From positions 1-28,695 of the forward strand of contig CAZHOV010000067.1 in NCBI GenBank assembly GCA_964534315.1: DNA of 28,695 nucleotides. The letters run 5' to 3'. Source of the stretch: CAZHOV01 sp964534315. GTDB taxonomy: Bacteria; Bacteroidota; Bacteroidia; Chitinophagales; Saprospiraceae. Shown one piece after another: positions 15,093 to 22,834 of this stretch (the stretch's first letter is position 1; every line of letters begins with the position of its first letter). The notes under the pieces are model-generated. The model was not told the origin of the DNA. It did no database searches and saw nothing but the letters and a program-made list of their open reading frames with translations. Both the position numbers and the translations under genes were made by a program.

Positions 15093-16076
15093 TTGATAGA
15101 TAACTACGGAAGAAAAATTGACTACGTGCGGTTAGCCGTAACCGACCGCTGCAACCTGAGGTGCTTTTATTGTATGCCTGAGGAAGGGATCAACTACGTG
15201 CCCCGCAGAGTATTGATGACCTATGAAGAGATGGAACTTACCGTACGCCTGCTTGTCTCCATGGGAATTCGAAAGCTGCGGATAACGGGGGGAGAGCCTT
15301 TCCTCAGAAAAGACCTGGACCAATTCATGGAGCGGCTCGCTCAAATAGATCAACTTGAAAAAATTAACATCACCACCAATGGCACCCTGACTGCTCCCTA
15401 TATTCCGCTTTTCAAAAAATGGCGTATCAATGCGGTTAATCTAAGCCTGGATACACTCGATAAAGACCGTTTTTTTGAAATTACCCGACGTACAGGCTTT
15501 GAAAAGGTAATGAAAACGTTTGACCTGCTGCTGACGCACCGCATTCCTACCAAAATTAATATGGTGGTCATGCAGGGCCGCAATATTGATGATATCATTC
15601 CGATGGTTGAACTAGCGCGCGACTATCCCGTTAGCGTCCGCTTTATCGAGGAAATGCCCTTCAACGGCGAAGGCAATCATTATCAGCAATTCGAATGGAA
15701 TTACATTAAAATACTTGAACATATCAAGGAACACTATCCCGACGTGGAGAAAATTCCGGATCCGCCCCATTCTACTTCCTACAACTATCAAATTCCCGGA
15801 TTTCAGGGAACATTTGGAATTATTGCCGCTTTTAGCCGCACCTTCTGCGGTACCTGCAATCGTATACGCATCACACCAAAAGGTATGCTGAAAACCTGCT
15901 TATACGATCAGGGGATTTTTAACATCAAAGAACTTATCCGTGCCGGCGCTTCTGATGACCAACTCAAAATGGCCGTGGCCGAAGCCATTGGCAACCGCGC
16001 TAAAAACGGCTTCGAAGCCGAACAACGTAGATTCGGAGGCCCCGCCAGCGAAAGTATGGCTACGATAGGCGGGTGA
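15093..16076 (+). CDS. moaA: GTP 3',8-cyclase MoaA
   Basis: MoaA is a radical SAM enzyme that, with MoaC, converts GTP to cyclic pyranopterin monophosphate, the first step of molybdenum cofactor synthesis. The 327 residues carry the SAM cluster motif Cys20-Cys24-Cys27 (CNLRCFYC), ITGGEP at 64-69, the second cluster Cys252-Cys255-Cys269 (CGTCNRIRITPKG), and the conserved C-terminal Gly-Gly. The start must be TTG at 15093: the product then begins with the usual IDNYGRKIDYVRL, an in-frame stop lies just upstream, and the next ATG falls inside the cluster motif. The ATG at 15088 is out of frame and meets a stop after two codons. No other moa or mob gene is in the window. Confidence 0.97.
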   Translation: MIDNYGRKIDYVRLAVTDRCNLRCFYCMPEEGINYVPRRVLMTYEEMELTVRLLVSMGIRKLRITGGEPFLRKDLDQFMERLAQIDQLEKINITTNGTLTAPYIPLFKKWRINAVNLSLDTLDKDRFFEITRRTGFEKVMKTFDLLLTHRIPTKINMVVMQGRNIDDIIPMVELARDYPVSVRFIEEMPFNGEGNHYQQFEWNYIKILEHIKEHYPDVEKIPDPPHSTSYNYQIPGFQGTFGIIAAFSRTFCGTCNRIRITPKGMLKTCLYDQGIFNIKELIRAGASDDQLKMAVAEAIGNRAKNGFEAEQRRFGGPASESMATIGG

Positions 16077-16102
16077 GGGACGAGTTTCCAATATCTATTA
16101 TC

Positions 16103-16134
16103 GTCACCTTGTTACCCTGTTACCTCATCACCTT
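16103..16134. repeat. Octameric array, GTYACCYT, overlapping a gene end
   Basis: Four 8-base units in register (GTCACCTT, GTTACCCT, GTTACCTC, ATCACCTT) fill the space between the convergent moaA and DUF4105 genes. The right part, 16120-16134, encodes the last codons (Lys-Val-Met-Arg-stop) of the DUF4105 protein on the minus strand. Degenerate but regular. Confidence 0.75.
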
Positions 16135-17307
16135 GTCTCTTTCGGTTATCCGATCCACCATGCGTATTACGAGTATGAGAATTAAGGGAATAATGGCCGG
16201 GTTAAACCCTTGCGGTAAGAAAGGGTAGGTAATGAGAAAGAATAAGCTACTAGCCAGGATTAGAATATAAATGATCCTTTTGAGCGGAAAAGACAGGTAT
16301 TTTAGTACAAAAGGAAGAAGGAAATACACCGGATTGGCCCAAATGATGTTGAGATTCATTTTGGTGGTGACATGGTCGGTTCCCCACCACATAAACGTGA
16401 TAAACAGGCCGATAAAACCAAAAAAGAAGAGTAAGAAGGTGTCTAAATACCGCAGAAAAACTAAGTCTCCGAAAAAACGGCTAACTAAAAGGATAAGAAT
16501 ACTAAGTAATAAAAAACAGTTGAAGGGAGTCAGTATCTGATTGTTTATTTCATTCTTCGTTTTTCCTTCCAGCACAACGATTTCTTCACCAATCAGCGGT
16601 TCACCTCTTTTATTTTTAAAAGGGAAAAGTTTTAAATTCCGGGCCAGCAGGTCGGGTAGGAACATTTGTTCTTTGTAGGTTGCGACTTTATCTGTTGGTA
16701 GGCCCATGAGAAGATCAATACCCAAATCGGTCCAGGGTATATGTTGGATATAAGGATCAATCAGATTGCGAAATGAAATTTTCCCCGATTGCTCCAGAGG
16801 TTGAAAAGGCTCGGGGCCGAGTACTGCTATCAATACGTCGATAAGCTTTGTAGCACAATTATCATAAAAAAAATCGTAAAGGTAATAGCGGTTTTCAGGT
16901 TTGTAGTTGTTTTCCAGGAAACGGAAAATAGCAACTATTTCTTCATAGGTCAAGTTGATCGGAATCTCCACTACCTGCCTTCCTTCACGTTTATAGGGCC
17001 CCATAAATTGCTTATAAGAAGAGATTCCAAGTTTGTAATTCAGCTTTCCACGGGTGAATTTCATATAAAAATTTGGGGTGTCGAAATCGAAGATACCGTA
17101 GTTGAAGGTAACGTCGATATCATAGATACTATCCTGTATCCGGAAGGCACTGTGGCCAAAGGCCGCATAAAGGTCTTCACCCGGCGCAGCAGATAAGATC
17201 GTCAGTCTGGCTTTGTTCGACAAACGCTGTCCGATTGAAACAGAGAAGACTCCGAAGAGCAAACTCGTCAGTAAAAACAGTTTGAGAAAACATTGATGCA
17301 AATTCAT
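16120..17307 (-). CDS. DUF4105 (Lnb N-terminal-like) membrane protein
   Basis: A 395-residue exported membrane protein. Residues 1-26 are a signal peptide (cleavage before Gln27). A periplasmic DUF4105/Lnb N-terminal-like domain follows at about 34-200 with GHSAFRI (51-57), FNYGIFDFDTPNFY (68-81) and YDFFYDNCATK (144-154). Five hydrophobic helices fill about 262-385, with the family-typical loop WWGTDHVTTKMNLNIIWANP (307-326). His52 and Cys151 are in strongly motif-like contexts and could be catalytic, but no reaction is established for the family, which is frequent in Bacteroidota. The longest frame starts at a TTG (17316); the ATG at 17307 gives a better signal peptide. Its C-terminal codons come from a repeat array. 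Confidence 0.88.
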   Translation of the reverse strand: MNLHQCFLKLFLLTSLLFGVFSVSIGQRLSNKARLTILSAAPGEDLYAAFGHSAFRIQDSIYDIDVTFNYGIFDFDTPNFYMKFTRGKLNYKLGISSYKQFMGPYKREGRQVVEIPINLTYEEIVAIFRFLENNYKPENRYYLYDFFYDNCATKLIDVLIAVLGPEPFQPLEQSGKISFRNLIDPYIQHIPWTDLGIDLLMGLPTDKVATYKEQMFLPDLLARNLKLFPFKNKRGEPLIGEEIVVLEGKTKNEINNQILTPFNCFLLLSILILLVSRFFGDLVFLRYLDTFLLFFFGFIGLFITFMWWGTDHVTTKMNLNIIWANPVYFLLPFVLKYLSFPLKRIIYILILASSLFFLITYPFLPQGFNPAIIPLILILVIRMVDRITERDKVMR

Positions 17308-17354
17308 ACTATCCAAAGGACTTATATAGAGCTACTAAGGTACGAAAAGAAACA

Positions 17355-17825
17355 TCAGACCACATCGCTTTCTTGCTTTTTTTCTTGCTTTTCCCGGTGG
17401 TCAGCTGCCATGCTTTTTAAAATCCTGGAAGCAAACAAGAAATTCCAGGTTACGGTAAAAGGAAATACAAAAAAGGGATATACCCAATTCTCAAAAGTAA
17501 AGATCTCTTTATAGATAGAGAGCAACACCACCCCCAACCCCATAGAAGAAAGGTACACCAGGTAATACAGCGCCATCTTTTTTAGAGATAACGAACTCTT
17601 GAAGGTGTACTTACTATTCAAAACATAAGCAACCATAACACTACAAATATATACGCTAACGTAAGTGGGTATAAGAGGTGTTTTGAAATATTTTAGCAAA
17701 ATAAAATTGGCGGTAAGACTAGCCCCGGTATAAAATACCCCCACCAGCGAAAACTTCATAAACTGTTCGGCAAGTTTTTGCAACTTGGGATAATCGTCCA
17801 GGAGTTTAAGAATTTTTTCTTTCAA
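17355..17825 (-). CDS. GtrA-like small membrane protein
   Basis: A 156-residue protein with four transmembrane helices (about 26-45, 52-70, 86-104, 113-132) and the GtrA-family pattern: FSLVGVFYTGASLTANFILL in the first helix and LNSKYTF (69-75) after the second. GtrA proteins are thought to help flip undecaprenyl-linked sugars or to assist glycosyltransferases in surface polysaccharide synthesis; no glycosyltransferase is adjacent here. The C-terminus is charged and low in complexity. The frame opens at TTG (17825); the only nearby ATG (17759) would start inside the first helix region, so I keep the TTG. A weak -7-like element (GATATTTG, minus strand, 17852-17859) lies 27 bases upstream. Confidence 0.82.
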   Translation of the reverse strand: MKEKILKLLDDYPKLQKLAEQFMKFSLVGVFYTGASLTANFILLKYFKTPLIPTYVSVYICSVMVAYVLNSKYTFKSSLSLKKMALYYLVYLSSMGLGVVLLSIYKEIFTFENWVYPFFVFPFTVTWNFLFASRILKSMAADHREKQEKKQESDVV

Positions 17826-17875
17826 TCGCTTTTGGTATTTATGGCAGGCTGCAAATATCAGAAATAAATGGAGAT

Positions 17876-18295
17876 CTACTGTTTATTCTGTTTGTTTTTT
17901 TTACTTAATGACCGGTATCCGTCTTTAAGATCAATAATTTCTTTAAACCCCATTTTATACAATTTTTTGGCAGCATAGGGACTTCGGTGAGCGGTATGGC
18001 AATAGATGAATACAGATTTGGCGGTATCCAGCCGCCTGGCTCTTTTCTTAAAATCAAATCCTATGTAACTGATATTTATAGCACTGTCAATATGCCCCCT
18101 GTAGAATTCAAAAGGGGTGCGCACGTCAATAATATATGGCTCATTGGTCGATTCAATCCGGGTCATAAACTCAGTAGCTTCTAACAGATGGACATTTTCT
18201 TTTTGATAGATTTTTTTTACTCTGCACCCTCCGATAAAGAATATGCTTAGAAAAGCAAACATCATTAGAAATAATATGAATACTACTCTTTTCAT
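17876..18295 (-). CDS. Rhodanese-domain lipoprotein
   Basis: A 139-residue single-domain rhodanese anchored as a lipoprotein. The signal peptide with lipobox FIGGC makes Cys24 the lipidated residue. The rhodanese domain (about 35-132) has IIDVRTPFEFYRGHIDSAIN (55-74) and the active-site loop CHTAHRS with catalytic Cys99, a variant of the common CxxGxRS with Ala-His in place of Gly-x. Rhodaneses move sulfane sulfur through a cysteine persulfide; placement outside the inner membrane suggests handling of periplasmic sulfur or thiols. The frame extends upstream to 18451, but the ATG at 18295 is the only start giving the lipoprotein signal, and the longer frame would overlap the divergent methyltransferase gene. 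Confidence 0.9.
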   Translation of the reverse strand: MKRVVFILFLMMFAFLSIFFIGGCRVKKIYQKENVHLLEATEFMTRIESTNEPYIIDVRTPFEFYRGHIDSAINISYIGFDFKKRARRLDTAKSVFIYCHTAHRSPYAAKKLYKMGFKEIIDLKDGYRSLSKKNKQNKQ

Positions 18296-18352
18296 CTTGT
18301 TTGTTTTATGCTTTGGTTTTAGACTCGTATCTTTCACCCAATTTAGTGATTT

Positions 18353-19042
18353 ATGAAAACAGATCTTCAAAAAGCCGTAATTGGTTGGGATGTCAAAAAT
18401 TGGTCGAGAGCGCTGCGCTTTTGGTCCGATCACCTTCCTGATTATACCCACCCCCTAAAATGTCTTGAATTGGGCGGAAAAGAAGGTGGCCTATCACTCT
18501 GGTTAGCAAAACAAGGGCACGAAGTGATTTGTTCCGATCTTCAAAATCCGGGGGAAGCAGCACAACCTATCCATGAGAAATTCAAGGTTGCAGAGCTTAT
18601 TTCTTATGCTGCGATCGACGCTACAGCCATCCCTTACCACGACCATTTTGATCTGATCGCATTTAAATCTATTCTTGGCGGAATAAGCCGAATGGGAAGG
18701 GATGAGAAAAAAACACACACCATGCAACAAATCCATCAGGCCTTAAAGCCCGGGGGGATTCTTCTTTTTGCCGAAAACCTGAAAGCCTCGGTGGTACATC
18801 AATTTTTCAGGCGTAATTTTGTAAAATGGGGAAAAAACTGGAATTATCTACAATTAGGAGAAATCGCAGAACTTTTAGATGTTTATGAGCATTGGGAGGT
18901 GCAAACTTTTGGCTATTGGGGGGCTTTTGGCAGAAGTGAGTCACAGCGAACCCTTTTGGCCTCGATTGATAGTTTGTTGAACCCGTTGACGCCCCCCTCA
19001 AGCCGTTATATCATATTTGGAATAGCCAAAAAAGAACCTTGA
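18353..19042 (+). CDS. Class I SAM-dependent methyltransferase
   Basis: A 229-residue protein of the Rossmann-fold methyltransferase type. Motif I is CLELGGKEGGLSLWLA (37-52), followed by the acidic residue at the end of strand 2 in EVICSDLQ, DATAIPYHDHFDLIAFKSIL in the middle, and LKPGGILLFAENL after it, the usual post-motif III region. No substrate-specific domain is recognisable; the C-terminal half, WGKNWNYLQLGEIAELLDVY, is similar in style to methyltransferases acting on small molecules or glycans. Its TGA ends one base before the ATG of the polyphosphate glucokinase gene, so the two are translationally coupled. The promoter is unclear; TATCTTTC at 18328-18335 is a seven-of-eight match to TAnnTTTG. 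Confidence 0.85.
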   Translation: MKTDLQKAVIGWDVKNWSRALRFWSDHLPDYTHPLKCLELGGKEGGLSLWLAKQGHEVICSDLQNPGEAAQPIHEKFKVAELISYAAIDATAIPYHDHFDLIAFKSILGGISRMGRDEKKTHTMQQIHQALKPGGILLFAENLKASVVHQFFRRNFVKWGKNWNYLQLGEIAELLDVYEHWEVQTFGYWGAFGRSESQRTLLASIDSLLNPLTPPSSRYIIFGIAKKEP

Positions 19043-19043
19043 T

Positions 19044-19787
19044 ATGGAAATATTTGGAATAGACGTAGGAGGCTCCGGAATAAAAGGAGCTGTAGTCGAT
19101 ATTGAAAAAGGAGAATTAGTTACTGCCCGATATCGCATTCCTACCCCCGAATCTAAGCACCCTTATGAGATGGCCGCCTGTGTAAAAGATTTATTGGACT
19201 ACTTTCACTGGGAAGGCCCGGTAGGAGCAGGGTTTCCGACAATTGTTGACGGTGGTATTTGTAAATCTCAAAGTAATCTCCATGCCGATTGGGTAAATGT
19301 TAATATAGAAGCATTATTTCAGCAATATACCGGGCATTCTTTCAAGGTGATCAATGATGCCGATGCAGCAGCAGTAGCAGAGCTCACGTATGGAGAAGCC
19401 AAGGATCAAGTTGGCCTGGTTATGGTTGTAACCATTGGCACTGGATTGGGCACAGGAGTCTTCTATAACGGTACGTTAATCCCGAACTTTGAGTTGGGAC
19501 ACCTTCACTATGAAAAGGGCGTACCGTGGGAATTCTATGCCGCCGATTCGGCTCGCAAACGCGAAGAACTTACTTATGAAGCGTGGGCTAAACGGTTTGA
19601 TGAATACCTTCACCACCTCATCCGCTTGTTTTCTCCCAACCTATTTATCCTCGGTGGCGGAATCAGCAAAAAAATGGATCGTTTTAAAAAAGTTTTTACA
19701 GTAGATGTACCCGTTCTGCCCGCTAAAAATCTGAACCAGGCTGGTATCATAGGAGCTGCAATGGCGGCAAAAGAGCTGATTGATTAG
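19044..19787 (+). CDS. ppgK: Polyphosphate glucokinase (ROK family)
   Basis: PPGK phosphorylates glucose to glucose 6-phosphate with inorganic polyphosphate, and often ATP, as donor. The 247 residues fit the family. The phosphate-binding loop is FGIDVGGSGIKGA (4-16), the catalytic region is INDADAAAVAE (103-113), the second phosphate loop is TIGTGLGTGVF (130-140), and ELGHL is at 150-154. The C-terminal part, EAWAKRFDEYLHHLIRLFSP then LFILGGGISKK (200-210), is characteristic of PPGK. The cysteine zinc motif of ordinary ROK kinases is absent, as expected for PPGK. It is coupled to the methyltransferase gene and followed by a terminator-like hairpin. Its presence implies the cell draws on polyphosphate stores for sugar activation (inference). 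Confidence 0.93.
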   Translation: MEIFGIDVGGSGIKGAVVDIEKGELVTARYRIPTPESKHPYEMAACVKDLLDYFHWEGPVGAGFPTIVDGGICKSQSNLHADWVNVNIEALFQQYTGHSFKVINDADAAAVAELTYGEAKDQVGLVMVVTIGTGLGTGVFYNGTLIPNFELGHLHYEKGVPWEFYAADSARKREELTYEAWAKRFDEYLHHLIRLFSPNLFILGGGISKKMDRFKKVFTVDVPVLPAKNLNQAGIIGAAMAAKELID

Positions 19788-19792
19788 ATCAG

Positions 19793-19824
19793 ATGAGACT
19801 TTTTTGAAAAAAAAGCTCATTTTT
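19793..19824 (+). terminator. Terminator-like hairpin after ppgK
   Basis: ATGAG and a T-rich run (19793-19805) pair with an A-rich run and CTCAT (up to 19820) apart from one bulged A, followed by TTTT at 19821-19824. The stem is mostly A-T, so it is weaker than the others in the window, but position just after the stop supports termination. Confidence 0.6.
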
Positions 19825-19861
19825 ATAAAGTTTTATCAATACAACTCAATCTTTCTTTTCT

Positions 19862-21541
19862 ATGATTAGATCTTTTACCACTGCTCTTTTGCTTTTCTTT
19901 GCTATCTGGGCGGTAAGCCAACCCACTGTCGGTACGTTACTAAATACTGAAGGAAGTCTCCAGGGATATACCTTTTTTTCTCCCTTTTCCGGCACCAAAG
20001 CTTATGTGGTCGATAATTGCGGACAGTTAGTGAATAGCTGGGACAGGGGGACGCGCCCGGGACTTTCAGCCTATTTCCTGGAAAATGGCCTCATGCTGCG
20101 GACTTACAAAGCGGACCCGGAAGGACCATTTACCTCAGCCAGTAATGCAGGCGGATTGGAATTGGTCGACTGGAACAATAATACTGTTTGGTCTCATGAG
20201 TTTAATACGCCTAACCTTCTTTCCCATCACGATGCGGTTACCATGCCTAACGGGAATATTCTACTGCTTACCTGGGACCTGGTCTTTGAAGACGAGCTTA
20301 TCGAATTAGGCCGTGATCCGGAGGAAATTGCGCCGGAAGGCTACATGTGGTCCGAACATATCTTAGAGATTTCCCCCCTTGGCCCCTCAGGCGTAACGAT
20401 AGTGTGGGAGTGGGAAATAAAAGATCACTATATTCAGGATTTTGATGCTGCTAAGGCCAATTACGGGGTAGTGTCTGAACATCCTGAGTTGTTTAATATC
20501 AATCTGCCTGAGCTAAATAGCTCCAATTCTAATTCCAGCAGAGACTGGAATCATTTTAACTCCATTGATTACAATGAAGAACTCGATCAAATATTAATCA
20601 GTGTCCGGAATTCTGACGAGATATGGATCCTGGATCACAGCACAACAACTGCCGAAGCAGCCGGACATACCGGCGGAACATACGGAAAAGGAGGAGATAT
20701 CCTGTATCGTTGGGGAAATGGCTCGGCCTACGACCGAGCTCCGGAAAGTGACCAGCAACTATTTGGTCAACACGGAGCCCAATGGATCAAATCCGGTCTG
20801 AAGGATGAGGGGAAAATCATTATTTACAATAATGGGAACGGACGGCCTGGCCAAGACTATTCTACTGCGGAAATTCTGGATCCACCGCAAGACAGTGCAG
20901 GTTGGTATACCGTTCCTCCTGCAACTCCTTTTGGACCTGATACATCCACAATTATTTACGGAAATGCGCCCGGAGAAGATTTCTATTCTCCTTACTTGAG
21001 TAATGCTCAACGACTGGTCAATGGTAATACCCTTATAAATGAAGGGTCAAGTGGCTATGTCTTCGAGGTTGATTCTCAGCGTAATATCGTATGGGAGTAC
21101 ATTATTCCCCTCAATGGAGATCTTCCCGCTACCCAAGGCGGTTTGATCACGAATAACTGGACGTTCCGGGTGTATAAGTATCCGGAAGACTATGCAGGGT
21201 TTGATGGCATCGGCCTAGCATCAGGCAATACGATTGAACTCGGAAATAGCCCGGTTGATTGTGAGATTTTTGGGGAGGTAGTAAGCATTCAATCTCCCGT
21301 GAAAGAAAAGATGTTTGATTTCTATCATGCCGGGGGTGAACAGTCAATAGTGATCCGTAACCCCGAATACCAAAACTTAACCCTAAAAATATTCGACATT
21401 TCCGGGCGGCAGCTATTTCAAAGGGAAGTCGTAACAACCGGGGAAAGAATTCCGCTTAATTCGCTCCATTCCGGTTTTTTTATTGCGAGCTTAAAAGATA
21501 AGCAAGGAAGGAGGGTGGTCAAAAAGATTTTTGTTCGATAA
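19862..21541 (+). CDS. Secreted aryl-sulfotransferase-like protein with T9SS domain
   Basis: A 559-residue exported protein: signal peptide 1-19 (cleavage before Gln20), a beta-propeller-like catalytic region (about 45-440), and a type IX secretion sorting domain (about 485-559, ending RVVKKIFVR). The middle matches aryl-sulfate sulfotransferases: HHDAVTMPNGNILLLTWD (122-139), DWNHFNSIDY (228-237) followed by ILISVRNSDEIWILDH (244-259), and FGQHGAQWI (301-309). Candidate catalytic residues are His123, His231, Arg249 and His304. The family moves sulfate between phenolic donors and acceptors without PAPS. Export by T9SS would place the reaction on the cell surface or outside. Whether it truly transfers sulfate is uncertain, since propeller proteins of this type also include uncharacterised relatives. 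Confidence 0.85.
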   Translation: MIRSFTTALLLFFAIWAVSQPTVGTLLNTEGSLQGYTFFSPFSGTKAYVVDNCGQLVNSWDRGTRPGLSAYFLENGLMLRTYKADPEGPFTSASNAGGLELVDWNNNTVWSHEFNTPNLLSHHDAVTMPNGNILLLTWDLVFEDELIELGRDPEEIAPEGYMWSEHILEISPLGPSGVTIVWEWEIKDHYIQDFDAAKANYGVVSEHPELFNINLPELNSSNSNSSRDWNHFNSIDYNEELDQILISVRNSDEIWILDHSTTTAEAAGHTGGTYGKGGDILYRWGNGSAYDRAPESDQQLFGQHGAQWIKSGLKDEGKIIIYNNGNGRPGQDYSTAEILDPPQDSAGWYTVPPATPFGPDTSTIIYGNAPGEDFYSPYLSNAQRLVNGNTLINEGSSGYVFEVDSQRNIVWEYIIPLNGDLPATQGGLITNNWTFRVYKYPEDYAGFDGIGLASGNTIELGNSPVDCEIFGEVVSIQSPVKEKMFDFYHAGGEQSIVIRNPEYQNLTLKIFDISGRQLFQREVVTTGERIPLNSLHSGFFIASLKDKQGRRVVKKIFVR

Positions 21542-21552
21542 TCAATTTTAGT

Positions 21553-21560
21553 TATCTTAG
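21553..21560 (+). promoter_or_regulatory. Promoter for the polytopic membrane protein gene
   Basis: TATCTTAG is a seven-of-eight match to TAnnTTTG, with TTG at 21531-21533 placed 19 bases upstream, the spacing expected for a Bacteroidota -33/-7 pair. It is the only promoter in the window with both parts visible. The gene start is 26 bases downstream. Confidence 0.5.
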
Positions 21561-21586
21561 CGAGCAAAGAACCCAAAAAAATCGCA

Positions 21587-22372
21587 ATGGACCAGCAACA
21601 ACCATCCAAATTTCAGGAATTAATTGACTTTGGCTATGAATTTCGTTTCGGAGAATATCTCAGCCAGGGATTTGATATACTCAAACAAAATATAGGTGGG
21701 TTTATCGGATTTACGTTGATCTATTTCATGATTAGTTATATCCTTGCCCTTATTCCTTTTCTTGGAGGTATCGTAAATAGTCTTATTGTCTCTCCTTGCT
21801 TGATGGCAGGCGCCTTCATCGTCGCCAATCTGATAAATACAAATCAAAAGTTTGAATTCAGCAATTTTTTTGACGGATTTAAAAAGTTGGAAAAAATAGC
21901 TATAGCCTCCTTACTGATGAATTTGGTTATATTAGCTGCCTTAATCCCAATGATTCTGGTGATTCTTGCTATGGGGTTATCTGGTTTATTCGTTGATTTT
22001 TTCTTATATCCCGAGCAATGGATCGGTAGTAGAGAGTTTTTTCCGATATGGATCTTCATTTTTACAGCTCCTGCTATTTATCTTTCCGTAGCCTATTCAT
22101 GGATGATCCCCTTAATTGTATTTTATGACCTCGACCCCTGGCCAGCTCTGGAAACCAGCCGGAAGATCATCACCAAGCAGTGGTGGTGGGTTTTTGCCTT
22201 TATCTTTGTACTGGGCTTATTAATGGTATTTGGAGTCATTTTGCTTTTTGTGGGATTCTTGTTTGCTTTTCCACTCTTTTTTTGTAGCCAGTATGCTGCT
22301 TTTGCAGATGTTATGGGCTTACATGAGGAGGTCAGTACAGATGATGATATCATTGATCATCTGGTAGAATAA
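21587..22372 (+). CDS. Polytopic membrane protein, DUF975/YciC-like
   Basis: A 261-residue integral membrane protein with roughly six hydrophobic segments after a polar N-terminus of about 35 residues. The pattern fits the broad DUF975/YciC-like group: a first amphipathic stretch (FRFGEYLSQGFDILKQNIGG), then IVNSLIVSPCLMAGAFIVAN, and PWPALETSRKIITKQWWWVF (about 184-203), a segment with the Ser-Arg and paired Trp common in this group, followed by two helices and FCSQYAAFADVMG. No enzymatic or transport motif is visible and function is unknown. It is probably monocistronic, having its own promoter and a terminator 47 bases after the stop. Confidence 0.75.
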   Translation: MDQQQPSKFQELIDFGYEFRFGEYLSQGFDILKQNIGGFIGFTLIYFMISYILALIPFLGGIVNSLIVSPCLMAGAFIVANLINTNQKFEFSNFFDGFKKLEKIAIASLLMNLVILAALIPMILVILAMGLSGLFVDFFLYPEQWIGSREFFPIWIFIFTAPAIYLSVAYSWMIPLIVFYDLDPWPALETSRKIITKQWWWVFAFIFVLGLLMVFGVILLFVGFLFAFPLFFCSQYAAFADVMGLHEEVSTDDDIIDHLVE

Positions 22373-22834
22373 ATATTTTGCTTCTCCCAAATCCTTTCGA
22401 TTCTATATAAAACAGCAGTTGAACATCTATTCGAATTGTCTAATCTGAATAGATGTTCATTTTTCAAAAATCGGAATCTAAATTCAAAGGTTTACGTATA
22501 AATTTAATTGTATTATAAAAAAAATTCATATGTTTGTTCTGGATTTAGAGGAATGATGGAAAAGATCCGAAAAGTTTTTCGGTAATTGTAGTGTTAGTTA
22601 GCATACTTCTGTGTAAATTAAGGCGTTGTTTATAATAAAAAACACTAGAGTGTATAAAAACAGCACTAAGTGTTTGCGCTTTAAGGAGCCAGTCTAGTAA
22701 GCAACAAATCTATGTCAGCCTAATTTAATGATCTTCTTTAACCGATTTTGTTTTGGGAGAGGTTACTACCTTATATTTTTTTTATGGTTTTCTTCTTCCT
22801 CCAAAGTTTGTTAAAGAGCATTTATTTTAATTGT
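22373..22834. other. Long intergenic gap before the WG-repeat gene
   Basis: This AT-rich stretch of about 460 bases holds a terminator (22420-22464) and no reading frame that looks protein-like on either strand. Two related short dyads, ACACTAGAGTGT (22642-22653) and CACTAAGTG (22664-22672), lie about two helical turns apart. No exact TAnnTTTG element was found; TACTTCTG at 22604-22611 is a near match. The final part (22748-22834) is open in frame with the downstream gene and could belong to it if a TTG or earlier ATG is used. Confidence 0.6.
22420..22464 (+). terminator. Terminator after the polytopic membrane protein gene
   Basis: Arms TGAACATCTATTC (22420-22432) and GAATAGATGTTCA (22447-22459) pair perfectly over 13 bases with a 14-base loop, followed by five T residues. 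The loop is longer than usual, but the stem and T-run support termination. Confidence 0.8.

Noticed and set aside
13304..16076. SulP transporter as the molybdate supplier for MoaA
   Set aside because: Adjacency alone is the evidence. The known SulP-related molybdate carriers lack a STAS domain, which is present here, and no other molybdenum gene is nearby.
18296..18451. N-terminal extension of the rhodanese protein
   Set aside because: The extension would place about 50 polar residues before a perfect lipoprotein signal and overlap the divergent methyltransferase gene; the ATG at 18295 explains the sequence better.
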